Origin: Paenibacillus hexagrammi
Lineage (GTDB): Bacteria; Bacillota; Bacilli; Paenibacillales; NBRC-103111
DNA: 64,000 bases
NCBI RefSeq assembly: GCF_021513275.1
Contig: NZ_CP090978.1
Location: 992,001-1,056,000 of the forward strand
Direction of reading: 5' to 3'
The notes below the pieces were generated by a model that worked only from the letters and a program-made list of their open reading frames with translations, searched no databases and was not told the origin of the DNA. The position numbers and the translations under genes are program-made. Positions 44,350 through 53,116 of this stretch are shown piece after piece (the stretch's first letter is position 1; the number at the start of each line of letters is the position of its first letter).

Positions 44350-45477
44350 ATGGGGAAAAAGTCTGTTCAAGACGTGCCGCGCTATTTTGAGCCGTATGTG
44401 AGCGATTGCTTTAACAATGCATATGGTTCCTTGCTAACCCGGATGGGCTACGACCCTCGGTTGGTTTTGGCGGATTACTTATCGTTTATGTACGAGCAAG
44501 AAACCGGATTTATCGGAACAAATTTCTTATTCCATTTTGCCAATTCGGTTGAGTTCTCCGAGGAACAGCTGAACACTTCCTTCGAATTTATTTATTTGCC
44601 TGCAACTCAGTATTACCGGGAAGGAAGGGAATTACCGCCGGTTCATGACCGCATTCAGATCAGCATGAACATTCACGACGACGGTGAGGCTGCAGACAAG
44701 CGGCTTAGAGAGCTGCTGGATGAGAACAAGCCAGTCATTGTCTTTGTAGATTTGTACGATATGCCTTATCATCCTGCTTGCGGCAAGGAGCATGGACTTC
44801 ATGCGATCGTCATAACGGGCTATGATGATGAGCAGGGCGTGTACGAGGTGTTCGACAGATATGAGCTTTCGAGCGGAACGAACTTCTTGGGGACGATCCC
44901 GAAGGAGGACATACGCAGATCTAGACAAGCGTTGACCCCGTGCTCCAATCCGATTGCCGGGAGCTATAACAGGCCGGTTCGAAATCTTTGGATTGAGATG
45001 GATGAATTTCGTCCTGTTCAACTGACGAGAGAAAGGCTGTTGGATGTAGTAAACCGCAGCTGCCGACGGATGGAGGGTGGAGAGGTCATTTTGGGACAGA
45101 TTTGCGGGCTAGAGAGAATCGATGCTTTTCGGCAGGGGCTGTTGAGACGAAAGGAAGGCGCTGTGGATGAACGTTTTGTCTACTTCTTCCGTTCGTACTT
45201 GAATCAAAACCTCAAAGTAATCGCCAGAAGCCGAAGACGCTTTAAGGTGTATCTGGAGACGATCCGCGAGCTGCTCCCGGAAGCGGCGACGAATGCAGCC
45301 TGCGAGGCATTGGAAGAATCAGCAAAGCGTTGGGACATTTGTGCAAACGTTTGTCTGAAGCTGGGAATCACGAAATCGTTGAAGCTGATTGATGACTTGG
45401 ATAAACATTTGCAAGCGATTATGGATTTGGAAAAGCGTGCTATTCAGAGTATAGGTGCTGGATCATTAGCAATCTAA
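44350..45477 (+). CDS. BtrH-like acyltransferase (BtrH_N domain)
   Basis: This 375-residue protein resembles the BtrH N-terminal domain, a papain/C39-like fold that in butirosin biosynthesis transfers the acyl chain from the carrier protein BtrI to ribostamycin. A candidate catalytic cysteine is in VSDCFNNAYGSLL near residue 19. The histidine is in EHGLHAIVITGYDDE near 157, and an acidic residue is in YEVFDRYE. The C-terminal half is helical. It starts eight bases after the nucleotidase gene. An operator-like palindrome lies within the gene at 45344-45353. Confidence 0.78.
   Translation: MGKKSVQDVPRYFEPYVSDCFNNAYGSLLTRMGYDPRLVLADYLSFMYEQETGFIGTNFLFHFANSVEFSEEQLNTSFEFIYLPATQYYREGRELPPVHDRIQISMNIHDDGEAADKRLRELLDENKPVIVFVDLYDMPYHPACGKEHGLHAIVITGYDDEQGVYEVFDRYELSSGTNFLGTIPKEDIRRSRQALTPCSNPIAGSYNRPVRNLWIEMDEFRPVQLTRERLLDVVNRSCRRMEGGEVILGQICGLERIDAFRQGLLRRKEGAVDERFVYFFRSYLNQNLKVIARSRRRFKVYLETIRELLPEAATNAACEALEESAKRWDICANVCLKLGITKSLKLIDDLDKHLQAIMDLEKRAIQSIGAGSLAI
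45339..45354. promoter_or_regulatory. Intragenic copy of the malE operator sequence
   Basis: TTGTGCAAACGTTTGT here is identical over 16 bases to the operator-containing sequence in the malE promoter (33243-33258). It lies inside the coding sequence of the BtrH-like gene (ICANVCLK). Whether it is bound is unknown. Confidence 0.4.
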
Positions 45478-45489
45478 GGAGGATATACG

Positions 45490-45750
45490 ATGACGAATAT
45501 GGAGATTAAAAATCAAATTAAAGAGGCGCTGCAAGGACTAGCAGCAGGTGTAGAGCAGGTAGAGCTGAACGACGAAGTGCTTTTGTCCGATTTAGGTGTG
45601 GATTCCATTAAATACGTGGAGCTGCTCGTACTCATTGAAGAGGGCTGCAGCATTACGTTTGATGAGTCGGATTTGGGCATGGAGGGTCTTCGAAGCATTG
45701 GCGATTTGACGGCGCTCGTTGGGAAAACACTAGCGGGGCAAGTGAGCTGA
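45490..45750 (+). CDS. Acyl carrier protein 2
   Basis: This 86-residue carrier protein has the modified serine in LGVDSIKYVELLVLIEE near residue 40. It differs clearly from ACP 1 (strand after the serine reads ITFDESDLG), so the two probably have different partners. It lies between the BtrH-like gene and the AMP-forming ligase, starts twelve bases after the former and ends one base before the latter, which suggests it is charged by that ligase. Ribosome binding site AAGGAGG. Confidence 0.88.
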   Translation: MTNMEIKNQIKEALQGLAAGVEQVELNDEVLLSDLGVDSIKYVELLVLIEEGCSITFDESDLGMEGLRSIGDLTALVGKTLAGQVS

Positions 45751-45751
45751 C

Positions 45752-47374
45752 ATGAGCCATCGGCTGAGTCTCTGGGGGCTGATGGAAGCAGCATTTCATA
45801 AGCATGCGGCACGTCCTGCATTGTCTTACTCTGACGGAACGACGCTTCGTTATGGGGAGATGGGCGCCTATGTGCGGAGCTTGGCCGATCAATTGAGGGA
45901 GCAGCTTCCCTTCGGCGCCAGGGTGGCGATTCTTGAGAATCGGCCTGTGGATGAAGCCTGTTTGGTGCTGGCCTGCTTGTCATTGAACATGGTCATCGTG
46001 CCGCTCGCCGCCAAGTATGGCGAAGCAAGGTGCGTCCAGATCATACAGCAGACGAGACCGCATGTGCTTGTGACATTGTCGGAACACGGTCTCGGAGCGG
46101 GACTCCAAGCCGCTTGTGCTGAAGCTGGAACGAAAGTGGTGGTACCGGCACTGGCAAGACAAGAGGAGTATGACGCGAACCGTGCGGAAGTCTCGATGCA
46201 CAGAGAGTCATTGAGTTCTGGGGAGACCTTGAGTCGCACGACCCCGGCGGAAGCCCATACCGAGGATGCTGAAGCTCAACTTAGCGATATGCCGCAAGTA
46301 CCGCCTTCTTTCATCATGTACACGTCAGGAAGCACGGGACAGCCAAAGGGAGCCGTACTGACCTATGACAACATCCAATCCAACATGGAGGATATTCAGC
46401 AGTACTTCGAGCTGAACGCGGACGATCACATCCTGATTAACCGCTCACTCAGCCATGCTTCTGTCTTAACGGGAGAGTTCTTGCTGGGTTGTGCTTGCGG
46501 CGCGCAAATGACTTTCTATGATGAACCGTTTGTTCCTAGGCGGCTTGCCAGTTTTATGGAGCAGCGGCATATTACCGTGTTCTGCTCAACCCCGACTATT
46601 TTTTATCAAATGGCCATGGATAAGGTTGAACGCAGGCTGCCTGAGCTTCGTAAAGTGGCCCTCATGGGGGAATATTTGCATAAACAGGTTGCTTTAACCA
46701 TTAGTGAAAAGTATCGGCATGTTCAGTTCTATATGCTGTACGGCCAAACGGAGGCGTCACCGAGGGTGACCTACCTCCCGCCGGAGCATTTCGGTTGGAA
46801 GGAAAGCTGTATCGGCTCACCTATGGTGAGTATGCAGGCCGATGTTGTGGATGATCTAGGACGCAGCTGCCGAACCGGTGAGGATGGGGAGCTGATTTTG
46901 AAAGGACCCAATATATTCTGGGGCTATTGGAACAATCCGGAGCTGACTGAAAGGAAGCTGCGAGACGGATGGCTCTATACCGGTGATATGGTGAGGCGTG
47001 GCGAAGACGGTTATTTGTATATCATTGGCCGAAAAGACGACATGATCATTCGGGCCGGAATGAACATCTACCCGAAGGAAATCGAAGATGTGCTGCTCGA
47101 GGACCGGAGAATCAAACAGGCTGTCGCTTATGGCGTCCCAGATCCTCGATACGGACAAAAGATTCATATATCGGTTGTCAGTCATTCGGAGCTGGAAGAA
47201 CCCCTCTCGGTTATGGAGATTATGGAGATTTGCAAGGGGCGTTTGGCCTCTTATCAATTACCGGACATCATCCGAATTGTAGATGAAATCCCACGTAATG
47301 CCGCTGGAAAGATTGTCCGCAGACAGATCATAGAAGACAGAACCACTAACCTAAATTTAAAGGAGTGTTATTGA
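45752..47374 (+). CDS. AMP-forming acyl/aminoacyl ligase
   Basis: This 540-residue enzyme belongs to the ANL superfamily. The P-loop YTSGSTGQPKGAVLTYDN lies near residue 190, YGQTEASPR near 330, YTGDMVRRGEDGYLYIIGRKDDMI near 409 and the catalytic lysine in RNAAGKIVRRQI near 522. It should activate a carboxylic acid as its adenylate and load the adjacent carrier protein. No condensation or thioester domain is attached, so it is a stand-alone loader. The substrate is unknown. A low-complexity insert is present around residues 150-180. It overlaps the next gene by one base (TGATG). Confidence 0.88.
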   Translation: MSHRLSLWGLMEAAFHKHAARPALSYSDGTTLRYGEMGAYVRSLADQLREQLPFGARVAILENRPVDEACLVLACLSLNMVIVPLAAKYGEARCVQIIQQTRPHVLVTLSEHGLGAGLQAACAEAGTKVVVPALARQEEYDANRAEVSMHRESLSSGETLSRTTPAEAHTEDAEAQLSDMPQVPPSFIMYTSGSTGQPKGAVLTYDNIQSNMEDIQQYFELNADDHILINRSLSHASVLTGEFLLGCACGAQMTFYDEPFVPRRLASFMEQRHITVFCSTPTIFYQMAMDKVERRLPELRKVALMGEYLHKQVALTISEKYRHVQFYMLYGQTEASPRVTYLPPEHFGWKESCIGSPMVSMQADVVDDLGRSCRTGEDGELILKGPNIFWGYWNNPELTERKLRDGWLYTGDMVRRGEDGYLYIIGRKDDMIIRAGMNIYPKEIEDVLLEDRRIKQAVAYGVPDPRYGQKIHISVVSHSELEEPLSVMEIMEICKGRLASYQLPDIIRIVDEIPRNAAGKIVRRQIIEDRTTNLNLKECY

Positions 47375-48501
47375 TGAGTGTATCACTGGAACAAGAATTG
47401 GTATTGGAGCTGGCCGCATTTCGAACGCCGAATAAAGAAAGAATTCTGCAGTTAGTCGGTCAAAGACTGGATTGGGCGGAGGTGCTGGGACACCTCGTAT
47501 ACAACCGCACAGCGGGTATTGCGTATCATGTGCTTCGGCAAATCAGCGCCCCTTTCTTCAACCGTGAGTTTGAGTTCGGCTTATACCTGCTTCATCAGAT
47601 TCAGGCAGAGCGCACCAAATCCCATAAGACATCGATTCTGCAGCTTGCTGATGCACTTAGAGAAGGCGGGATCCCGCATGCTTTCTTGAAAGGCTCCATC
47701 CTGGCCAATTCCATTTATCCGATTGGCTGCAGAATTTCCAGTGATATCGATATTCTTCTCCGTGCGGAGGATCTGACGCGGTGCGGGAATATCTTGAAGG
47801 GGCTTGGCTTTATCCAAGGCTTCCATGATGAGAACGAGAATGTGGTCGTACCTGCGACGAGACGTGAAATTCTCAACTATCGGATGAATTACGGGGAAGT
47901 AGTTCCCTATCGCAAAGTTGCGAACGAGCCTGGAATCAATTTGATTGAAGTGGACATTAACTTCTCACTTGATTGGATGGCTCAAGGTACCGAACAGGCT
48001 GTAGACCAATTCATCGAGAACGCGGAAGACTATCTGTTTGACGGCGTTCATCCCGTCAGCGCGCTGCCGAAGGAATATTTTATCGCTCATCTTTGTGTGC
48101 ATTTGTTCAAGGAGGCGGCAGTCCTCAACTGGGTCGAATGGCAGCGCGATCTCGGCTTTTATAAATTCGTCGACATTTACGCGTTTCTTACCGATCCGCA
48201 GCTGGAGCTCGACTTTGAGAAGCTGATTGACATTATGAGAACCAATAACATTGTCAAAGAGTGCTACTACTCCTTGGCTCATACGCTGACTTTCTTTCCG
48301 GTGCTCCGTGAAAATGCGGGCTTCATGAGCATGCTTGCAGAGATTATGCCGGAATCAACCGATTACCTGGAACAAGTCGTGGACCCTGCGGACGCTTCGG
48401 TTGTGTATGAATGGGACAAAGATCTCCTGACACGCTTTTTCGATATGAAACGGTTCCATCTTCTCAAAAGAATCGGCGATCAAGAGCCGGTTATGAACTA
48501 A
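47374..48501 (+). CDS. PF14907-like nucleotidyltransferase family protein
   Basis: This 375-residue protein carries a nucleotidyltransferase-type pattern near residue 105-130 (HAFLKGSILANSIYP then RISSDIDILLRAEDL, a G-S followed by D-x-D). The rest is helical. This matches the family PF14907, which appears often in natural-product clusters such as lasso peptide loci but has no agreed reaction. ATG 47374 has AAGGAG eight bases upstream. It may tailor the product by nucleotidylation or use the fold otherwise. Confidence 0.78.
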   Translation: MSVSLEQELVLELAAFRTPNKERILQLVGQRLDWAEVLGHLVYNRTAGIAYHVLRQISAPFFNREFEFGLYLLHQIQAERTKSHKTSILQLADALREGGIPHAFLKGSILANSIYPIGCRISSDIDILLRAEDLTRCGNILKGLGFIQGFHDENENVVVPATRREILNYRMNYGEVVPYRKVANEPGINLIEVDINFSLDWMAQGTEQAVDQFIENAEDYLFDGVHPVSALPKEYFIAHLCVHLFKEAAVLNWVEWQRDLGFYKFVDIYAFLTDPQLELDFEKLIDIMRTNNIVKECYYSLAHTLTFFPVLRENAGFMSMLAEIMPESTDYLEQVVDPADASVVYEWDKDLLTRFFDMKRFHLLKRIGDQEPVMN

Positions 48502-48521
48502 GACAAACCAAGGGGGAGCGA

Positions 48522-49412
48522 ATGGACCAAGAAGCGTTTGTAGTAGGCCGTAAGAAGGGGCTGCTGCTGGTGTATGAAGGGATCAGCGGGTCAGGAAAGA
48601 GCATGGGCATCCGCAGGCTTCAGCATTATTTGTCTACGGCCGGCTTAGAAACGGTTACGGTTGAATGGAACGCCAACCCTCTGATCCGAAGCATGGTTCA
48701 AAAGCTGCGGCGCTATCGCCTGCTAACCCCTTGGACCTACAGCTTGCTGCAATGGATAGGCTTCATCATTGATTACTGGACAGTTATCTCTCCTGCCCTT
48801 AGGAAAGGCCGCATCGTGATAGCGGACAGATACGTGTACACCGCAATATCCCGCGATGCGGCGAATGAGGCGGGAGGGATGCTGGCTCGCTTGCTCGGAA
48901 GATGGTTCAGACAGGCGGACATTCTGCTGTTTTTCGATACCCATCCGGAGATCTGCCTGGAACGGATCGTAGCCAGAGGCAAGGTGCTGTTCCATACGAA
49001 CAAACAGCTGCAGAATCAAGATTTGGCCTACTTACAGCGGATGAGGGACGAATACATGAAGCTGTTTCGAATGCTGAGAAGGAAGCGGCGAACCAATATT
49101 ATTGTTGTGGATTCCAGACAAGCGCCCGAGCTGGTTCATCATCAAATTGCAGCGTATATGCAGGAGAAAGCGGGAATAGGCAGGAGTGCGGACGAGAGAA
49201 CAACGAGTAAGGGAACAACGAATAAGAGAACGAGCAAGCACGAGAACGAGCACGAGTATGAGTACGGCGTGAGTAAGAGCACAAGAACGGGCACAAGTAC
49301 GGGCATGAACAAGATCAGCAAAAGAACGAACGCGAGCACTAGCATCAGCTCCGGCAAAACTATGGAAAACATGAGGGAAGTTTCAGCTGCATGGGAGGGG
49401 AAAGATGGATAA
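48522..49412 (+). CDS. Thymidylate-kinase-like P-loop kinase with low-complexity tail
   Basis: The 296-residue protein shows a P-loop VYEGISGSGKSMGIRRL near residue 20, an ADRYVYTAI motif near 104 and a lid region with Arg/Lys (ERIVARGK), as in dTMP kinases. Residues 1-210 cover the whole fold. The last 80 residues are a low-complexity tail rich in Thr, Ser, Lys, Glu and Tyr (EHEYEYGVSKST). A true dTMP kinase would not be expected inside this operon; phosphorylation of a pathway intermediate is more likely. The start ATG follows AGGGGGAG. Confidence 0.78.
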   Translation: MDQEAFVVGRKKGLLLVYEGISGSGKSMGIRRLQHYLSTAGLETVTVEWNANPLIRSMVQKLRRYRLLTPWTYSLLQWIGFIIDYWTVISPALRKGRIVIADRYVYTAISRDAANEAGGMLARLLGRWFRQADILLFFDTHPEICLERIVARGKVLFHTNKQLQNQDLAYLQRMRDEYMKLFRMLRRKRRTNIIVVDSRQAPELVHHQIAAYMQEKAGIGRSADERTTSKGTTNKRTSKHENEHEYEYGVSKSTRTGTSTGMNKISKRTNASTSISSGKTMENMREVSAAWEGKDG

Positions 49413-50670
49413 ACAATTGTTGGCACATATGGCTAATCGTTATGGAACGCCTCTATACGCTTATGATGGCAGCATGATGGAAGCTCAATATAACAAGCTT
49501 AAGAATCATTTGCCGGAAGGCTTTGAGGTGTTTTATTCAGTGAAATCCAACCCGCTGCTAGGAATTTGTCAATATCTCAGACAGCTGGGAAGCCGTATCG
49601 AGGTTGCTTCATTGGGAGAGCTGCACATTGCTTTTCAAGCGGGCTTTGATGCGGATGATATCATCTTTACAAGTCCGGGAAAAACCCGTGAAGAGCTGGA
49701 ATATGCTGTTCGCCAGCGCATTTACTGCATCAATGTTGAGTCTGTGGAAGAGGCTGATCGTATTGACGAAATAGCCCGTTCACTTGGACAAATCGTTCGA
49801 ATTGCGATTCGGATTAATCCGAGCTTCAATATCTCAGGTGCAGGTATGAAAATGACCGGAGTACCGACACAATTTGGTATTGATCAGGAGCATGTGGGGG
49901 AAGCGATTCAAGCGATCCAATCTCTGTCTCATGTGGACCTTGCAGGCATTCATATTTTTACGGGCACGCAAATACTGGATGCCGGGAACATGGTTGCCAA
50001 TATGGAAGCGATCATTGGGCTGTTTCTTGAGTTAACGGAGAATTATAGCATTCGACCTGATTTTCTCGATCTGGGAGGAGGTTTCGGTGTACCCTATTTT
50101 GCCGGCGAAGTGCCTTTGGATATGAACAAGCTGAGGGAGGGGCTAGCGGAGGTCTGGACCACCTATAAGGACCAGCTTAACGGGGTCAGGATCGGTGTGG
50201 AGAGCGGTCGGTTTTTGCTCGCGGAGTCAGGTGTATTTCTAACCAAAGTGCTGTACACCAAGGAGTGCAAGGGCAGTAAATACCTGGTTTGCGACGGAGG
50301 CTCTAATCAGCATGCATCAAGCGCCTTTCTTGGCAGATATGTGAGAAATAACTTTCCTATGTACCTGCTGGGCAAAGAGGGTGATGCTCGGGAAGAGGTC
50401 AATGTCGTAGGGTCCTTATGTACGCCTACCGATGTAATGGGCCAGAAAGTATCACTGCCTCCGGCGGAGCCTGGTGATATTCTCGTCATTGACAAGTCCG
50501 GCGCATACGGGTTAACACACAGTCCGGTGCTGTTTCTAGGGCATGCTCTGCCAGCCGAAGTGTTACACGTTGACGGAGCATTTCACGTCTTAAGGGAGCG
50601 GGGCAAGCCCGAAGATCTTCTGAGAGGGCAGCATCCGCTTCAGCTTGAAAGCCATTTGCAAGGAGTGTGA
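49405..50670 (+). CDS. PLP-dependent decarboxylase (DAP/ornithine decarboxylase family, BtrK-like)
   Basis: This 421-residue alanine-racemase-fold enzyme has the PLP lysine in FYSVKSNPLLGI near residue 48. A glycine-rich phosphate-binding segment LDLGGGFGVPY lies near 220, and the second active-site segment VGSLCTPTDVMG near 334 supplies the cysteine and aspartate. In butirosin biosynthesis BtrK of this family decarboxylates glutamyl-ACP to a GABA thioester. Presence of the ATP-grasp, flavin monooxygenase and carrier proteins beside it supports a similar carrier-bound role rather than lysine biosynthesis. Overlaps the kinase gene by eight bases. Confidence 0.85.
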   Translation: MDKQLLAHMANRYGTPLYAYDGSMMEAQYNKLKNHLPEGFEVFYSVKSNPLLGICQYLRQLGSRIEVASLGELHIAFQAGFDADDIIFTSPGKTREELEYAVRQRIYCINVESVEEADRIDEIARSLGQIVRIAIRINPSFNISGAGMKMTGVPTQFGIDQEHVGEAIQAIQSLSHVDLAGIHIFTGTQILDAGNMVANMEAIIGLFLELTENYSIRPDFLDLGGGFGVPYFAGEVPLDMNKLREGLAEVWTTYKDQLNGVRIGVESGRFLLAESGVFLTKVLYTKECKGSKYLVCDGGSNQHASSAFLGRYVRNNFPMYLLGKEGDAREEVNVVGSLCTPTDVMGQKVSLPPAEPGDILVIDKSGAYGLTHSPVLFLGHALPAEVLHVDGAFHVLRERGKPEDLLRGQHPLQLESHLQGV

Positions 50671-50675
50671 GAGGA

Positions 50676-51719
50676 ATGCCGCCTGGAATCACCATCTATT
50701 CGGAAATACCCGCCAACGAGCAGTTTCAACAGCAGCAGATCAGTAGCCAAACCTATTTACAAACGGTTATTGATATCGCGCAGCAGACGGAGCAGCACGG
50801 ATTGCAAGGCTCCCTGCTTTATTACAATCACCTCATCCTAGATCCTTGGACCTTGGCTGCCACGATTGTGCAGCACACGGAGAAGCTGATTCCGTTAATA
50901 GCCCTGCAGCCTTATACCATGCCCCCCTTAACCGCCGCCAAAATGATCCAGACCATCGGCTACATGTTCGATCGGCCCGTGCATTTGAATCTGATTTCTG
51001 GCGCTATGCAGCAGGAGCTGCAGCAGCTGGGCGATCAGACAAGCCATGACAGAAGATATGAAAGGATTGTGGAATACACGGAAGTGCTGAACATGCTTCT
51101 GTCTGCAACCAGACCTGTGTACTATGAGGGGCTGTTCTATCAGCTGTCGGGCGTTCAGCTCGAGCCTAGGCTGCCTGAACATCTGAGGCCGCGCATTCTC
51201 ATGTCAGGCTCATCGGATGCTTCCATCCAAGCGGCCAGAGAGGCAGCCGACGTGGCGATTACGCATCCGGGTCCCATCGGGCATTTTGAACAATTTGTCC
51301 AAGAGAAGTTCAGTCAGGATAAGCTGCTTGATCTTGGCATGCGAATCGGCATGATTGCCCGCAAGACCAGAGAAGAAGCTTGGAGCCATGCGGAAAGTAC
51401 GTATCAGGTGACGAAGAAAAGCGAACGCCTGACTCAGCTGAAGACCAAATCCGAGTCGGTCTGGAACCGAAATCTGGCCGTTCTGGCGATGGAAAACGAG
51501 TTGTATGACGGTGTGTATTGGCTGGGCGGTTTCAAAAGCGGCGTAGAATTCAATCCGATCCTGGTCGGAAGTTATGAAGAGGTCGCTAGCTATTTACAGC
51601 GGTATATCGGGCTAGGCGTGAATACGTTCATTATCAATAATTTAATCCATAGTCAAGACTTTGAACATGTGGGGCGTGTATTTGAACAGGTGCACGGAGG
51701 TGAAAGGAGAACGCTATGA
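50676..51719 (+). CDS. LLM-class flavin-dependent monooxygenase (BtrO-like)
   Basis: This 347-residue protein is of the bacterial luciferase-like fold. Landmarks are LQGSLLYYNHLILDPW near residue 47, VHLNLISGAMQQE near 103, RYERIVEYTEVL near 128, RILMSGSSDASIQAARE near 172 and a closing VNTFIINNLIHSQDFEHVG. BtrO of this family hydroxylates the carrier-bound GABA chain in butirosin. The flavin reductase partner (BtrV in butirosin) was not found here. ATG 50676 has AAGGAG upstream. It overlaps the next gene by four bases. Confidence 0.82.
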   Translation: MPPGITIYSEIPANEQFQQQQISSQTYLQTVIDIAQQTEQHGLQGSLLYYNHLILDPWTLAATIVQHTEKLIPLIALQPYTMPPLTAAKMIQTIGYMFDRPVHLNLISGAMQQELQQLGDQTSHDRRYERIVEYTEVLNMLLSATRPVYYEGLFYQLSGVQLEPRLPEHLRPRILMSGSSDASIQAAREAADVAITHPGPIGHFEQFVQEKFSQDKLLDLGMRIGMIARKTREEAWSHAESTYQVTKKSERLTQLKTKSESVWNRNLAVLAMENELYDGVYWLGGFKSGVEFNPILVGSYEEVASYLQRYIGLGVNTFIINNLIHSQDFEHVGRVFEQVHGGERRTL

Positions 51720-53116
51720 CGTTTCATTTGATCCATTATGTAACCACACAACGAGGAGAAGGAACCCTCATCTGGATGCTGAACATCGGTGCCGAGAAGT
51801 ATTGGAATCGTGTGCAGGCAGGCATTAACGATCCGAATGAAAACAGGCTTGTGAACCGGGTGGAGGAAATGAACATCCTGCTCTGCCGCGAACAGGACAT
51901 TCTGATTCTTAGAGAGCAGCCGGATGCTGCTTTTATCAGCCGGATGCGGGAATACGGCTTCTCCATTCCCCGCATCCTTACTCCTAGTCAGGCGGATCCC
52001 TTAACGCCCATAGCCGAGCTAGTCCTGCAGGATTCCGCGCTGATGGAGCAGCTCAAGATTTTGGCTGACAGCAGAGAGGATGTTTGTTTCGTTCCGTATG
52101 CGGTCACCGCTTTAGAGGAACAGATTGCGGAGGCTTGCGGGCTGCGGATGATGGGAGCTTCATCAGTGCTTCATGCTTCAGTCAATGATAAGATCATGAA
52201 CCGGCGCATGGCCGAAGAGCTGGGATTTCCTATTACCGAAGGGAAAGTCTGCACATCGATTGAGGAAATTCGCGAAGCCTATGAACGTCTGACAGCGGAA
52301 GCTCCCTTTTTCACCAAGGTCATCATCAAAGAACCTCACGGCGCGTCGGGCAAGGGCTTATATATCGTGGACCATGAGAGCAAACTGGCTCCGCTGCTAA
52401 GCAGGTTCTCCCGCGTACTGCGAAGCAGTCCCGACAGTCAGTGGATTGTGGAAGGTTGGCATGAGAAATCTGCAGATGTCAATTACCAGATCTATGTGGC
52501 TCCGGATGGGACGGTAGATGTGTTTTCTATCAAACAGCAAATCCTGAGAGAGACCGTCTATATCGGCTCTAAGATGCCTCCGACATTAAGTGAAGGAATC
52601 CTGCAGGCGTATCATGAATATGGCCAAAAGATAGGCGCCTACTTATACGCGCTGGGGTATACGGGCATCGCCGGCATTGATTCGATCATTACGAGCGAAG
52701 GGACCATCGTGCCAATCATTGAAATTAACGGAAGGTTCACCTTGTCGACCTATATCTCTTTCCTACAGGGAGTTCTGGGAGAGAGTAAAGTGTTTTCACG
52801 ATACTTTAGAGTACACTCAGACCGGCAGATAAATTATCAGGAACTGTGTGCGCTCCTAGATCATACAGGGATTTTGTACGATAGCAGTCGGGGTGAAGGA
52901 GTCATTCTGTACACGGCGGGTTCGCTTCCTATCCATCGGGACGAGAGCAGCAGCACCTACACGGGAAGAATGTTTGCGCTCATCGTATCGCAAGATTGGC
53001 AGACTAATGAACGAATTCACACTCAATTGGAAAAGATCGTAGACGATCTAGCTCATACAAATCGTAACGTAATGAATGTGCACCTAGCAGGTGAAAAGGA
53101 GGCGGCTCAAGCATGA
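51716..53116 (+). CDS. ATP-grasp ligase (BtrJ-like)
   Basis: This 466-residue protein has a pre-ATP-grasp domain and an ATP-grasp core (KVIIKEPHGASGKGLYIVDH near residue 201, WIVEGWHEKSADVN near 244, and the metal-binding IVPIIEINGRFTLSTYISF near 325). BtrJ, of this type, ligates glutamate to the carrier protein BtrI. A role in loading an amino acid onto one of the two ACPs fits best. Its start overlaps the monooxygenase stop and its end overlaps the next gene by four bases. Confidence 0.82.
   Translation: MTFHLIHYVTTQRGEGTLIWMLNIGAEKYWNRVQAGINDPNENRLVNRVEEMNILLCREQDILILREQPDAAFISRMREYGFSIPRILTPSQADPLTPIAELVLQDSALMEQLKILADSREDVCFVPYAVTALEEQIAEACGLRMMGASSVLHASVNDKIMNRRMAEELGFPITEGKVCTSIEEIREAYERLTAEAPFFTKVIIKEPHGASGKGLYIVDHESKLAPLLSRFSRVLRSSPDSQWIVEGWHEKSADVNYQIYVAPDGTVDVFSIKQQILRETVYIGSKMPPTLSEGILQAYHEYGQKIGAYLYALGYTGIAGIDSIITSEGTIVPIIEINGRFTLSTYISFLQGVLGESKVFSRYFRVHSDRQINYQELCALLDHTGILYDSSRGEGVILYTAGSLPIHRDESSSTYTGRMFALIVSQDWQTNERIHTQLEKIVDDLAHTNRNVMNVHLAGEKEAAQA

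Noticed and set aside
48522-49412. Housekeeping thymidylate kinase
   Set aside because: The P-loop and DRY motifs fit the fold, but the genomic place inside the biosynthetic operon and the unusual tail argue for a dedicated pathway kinase.
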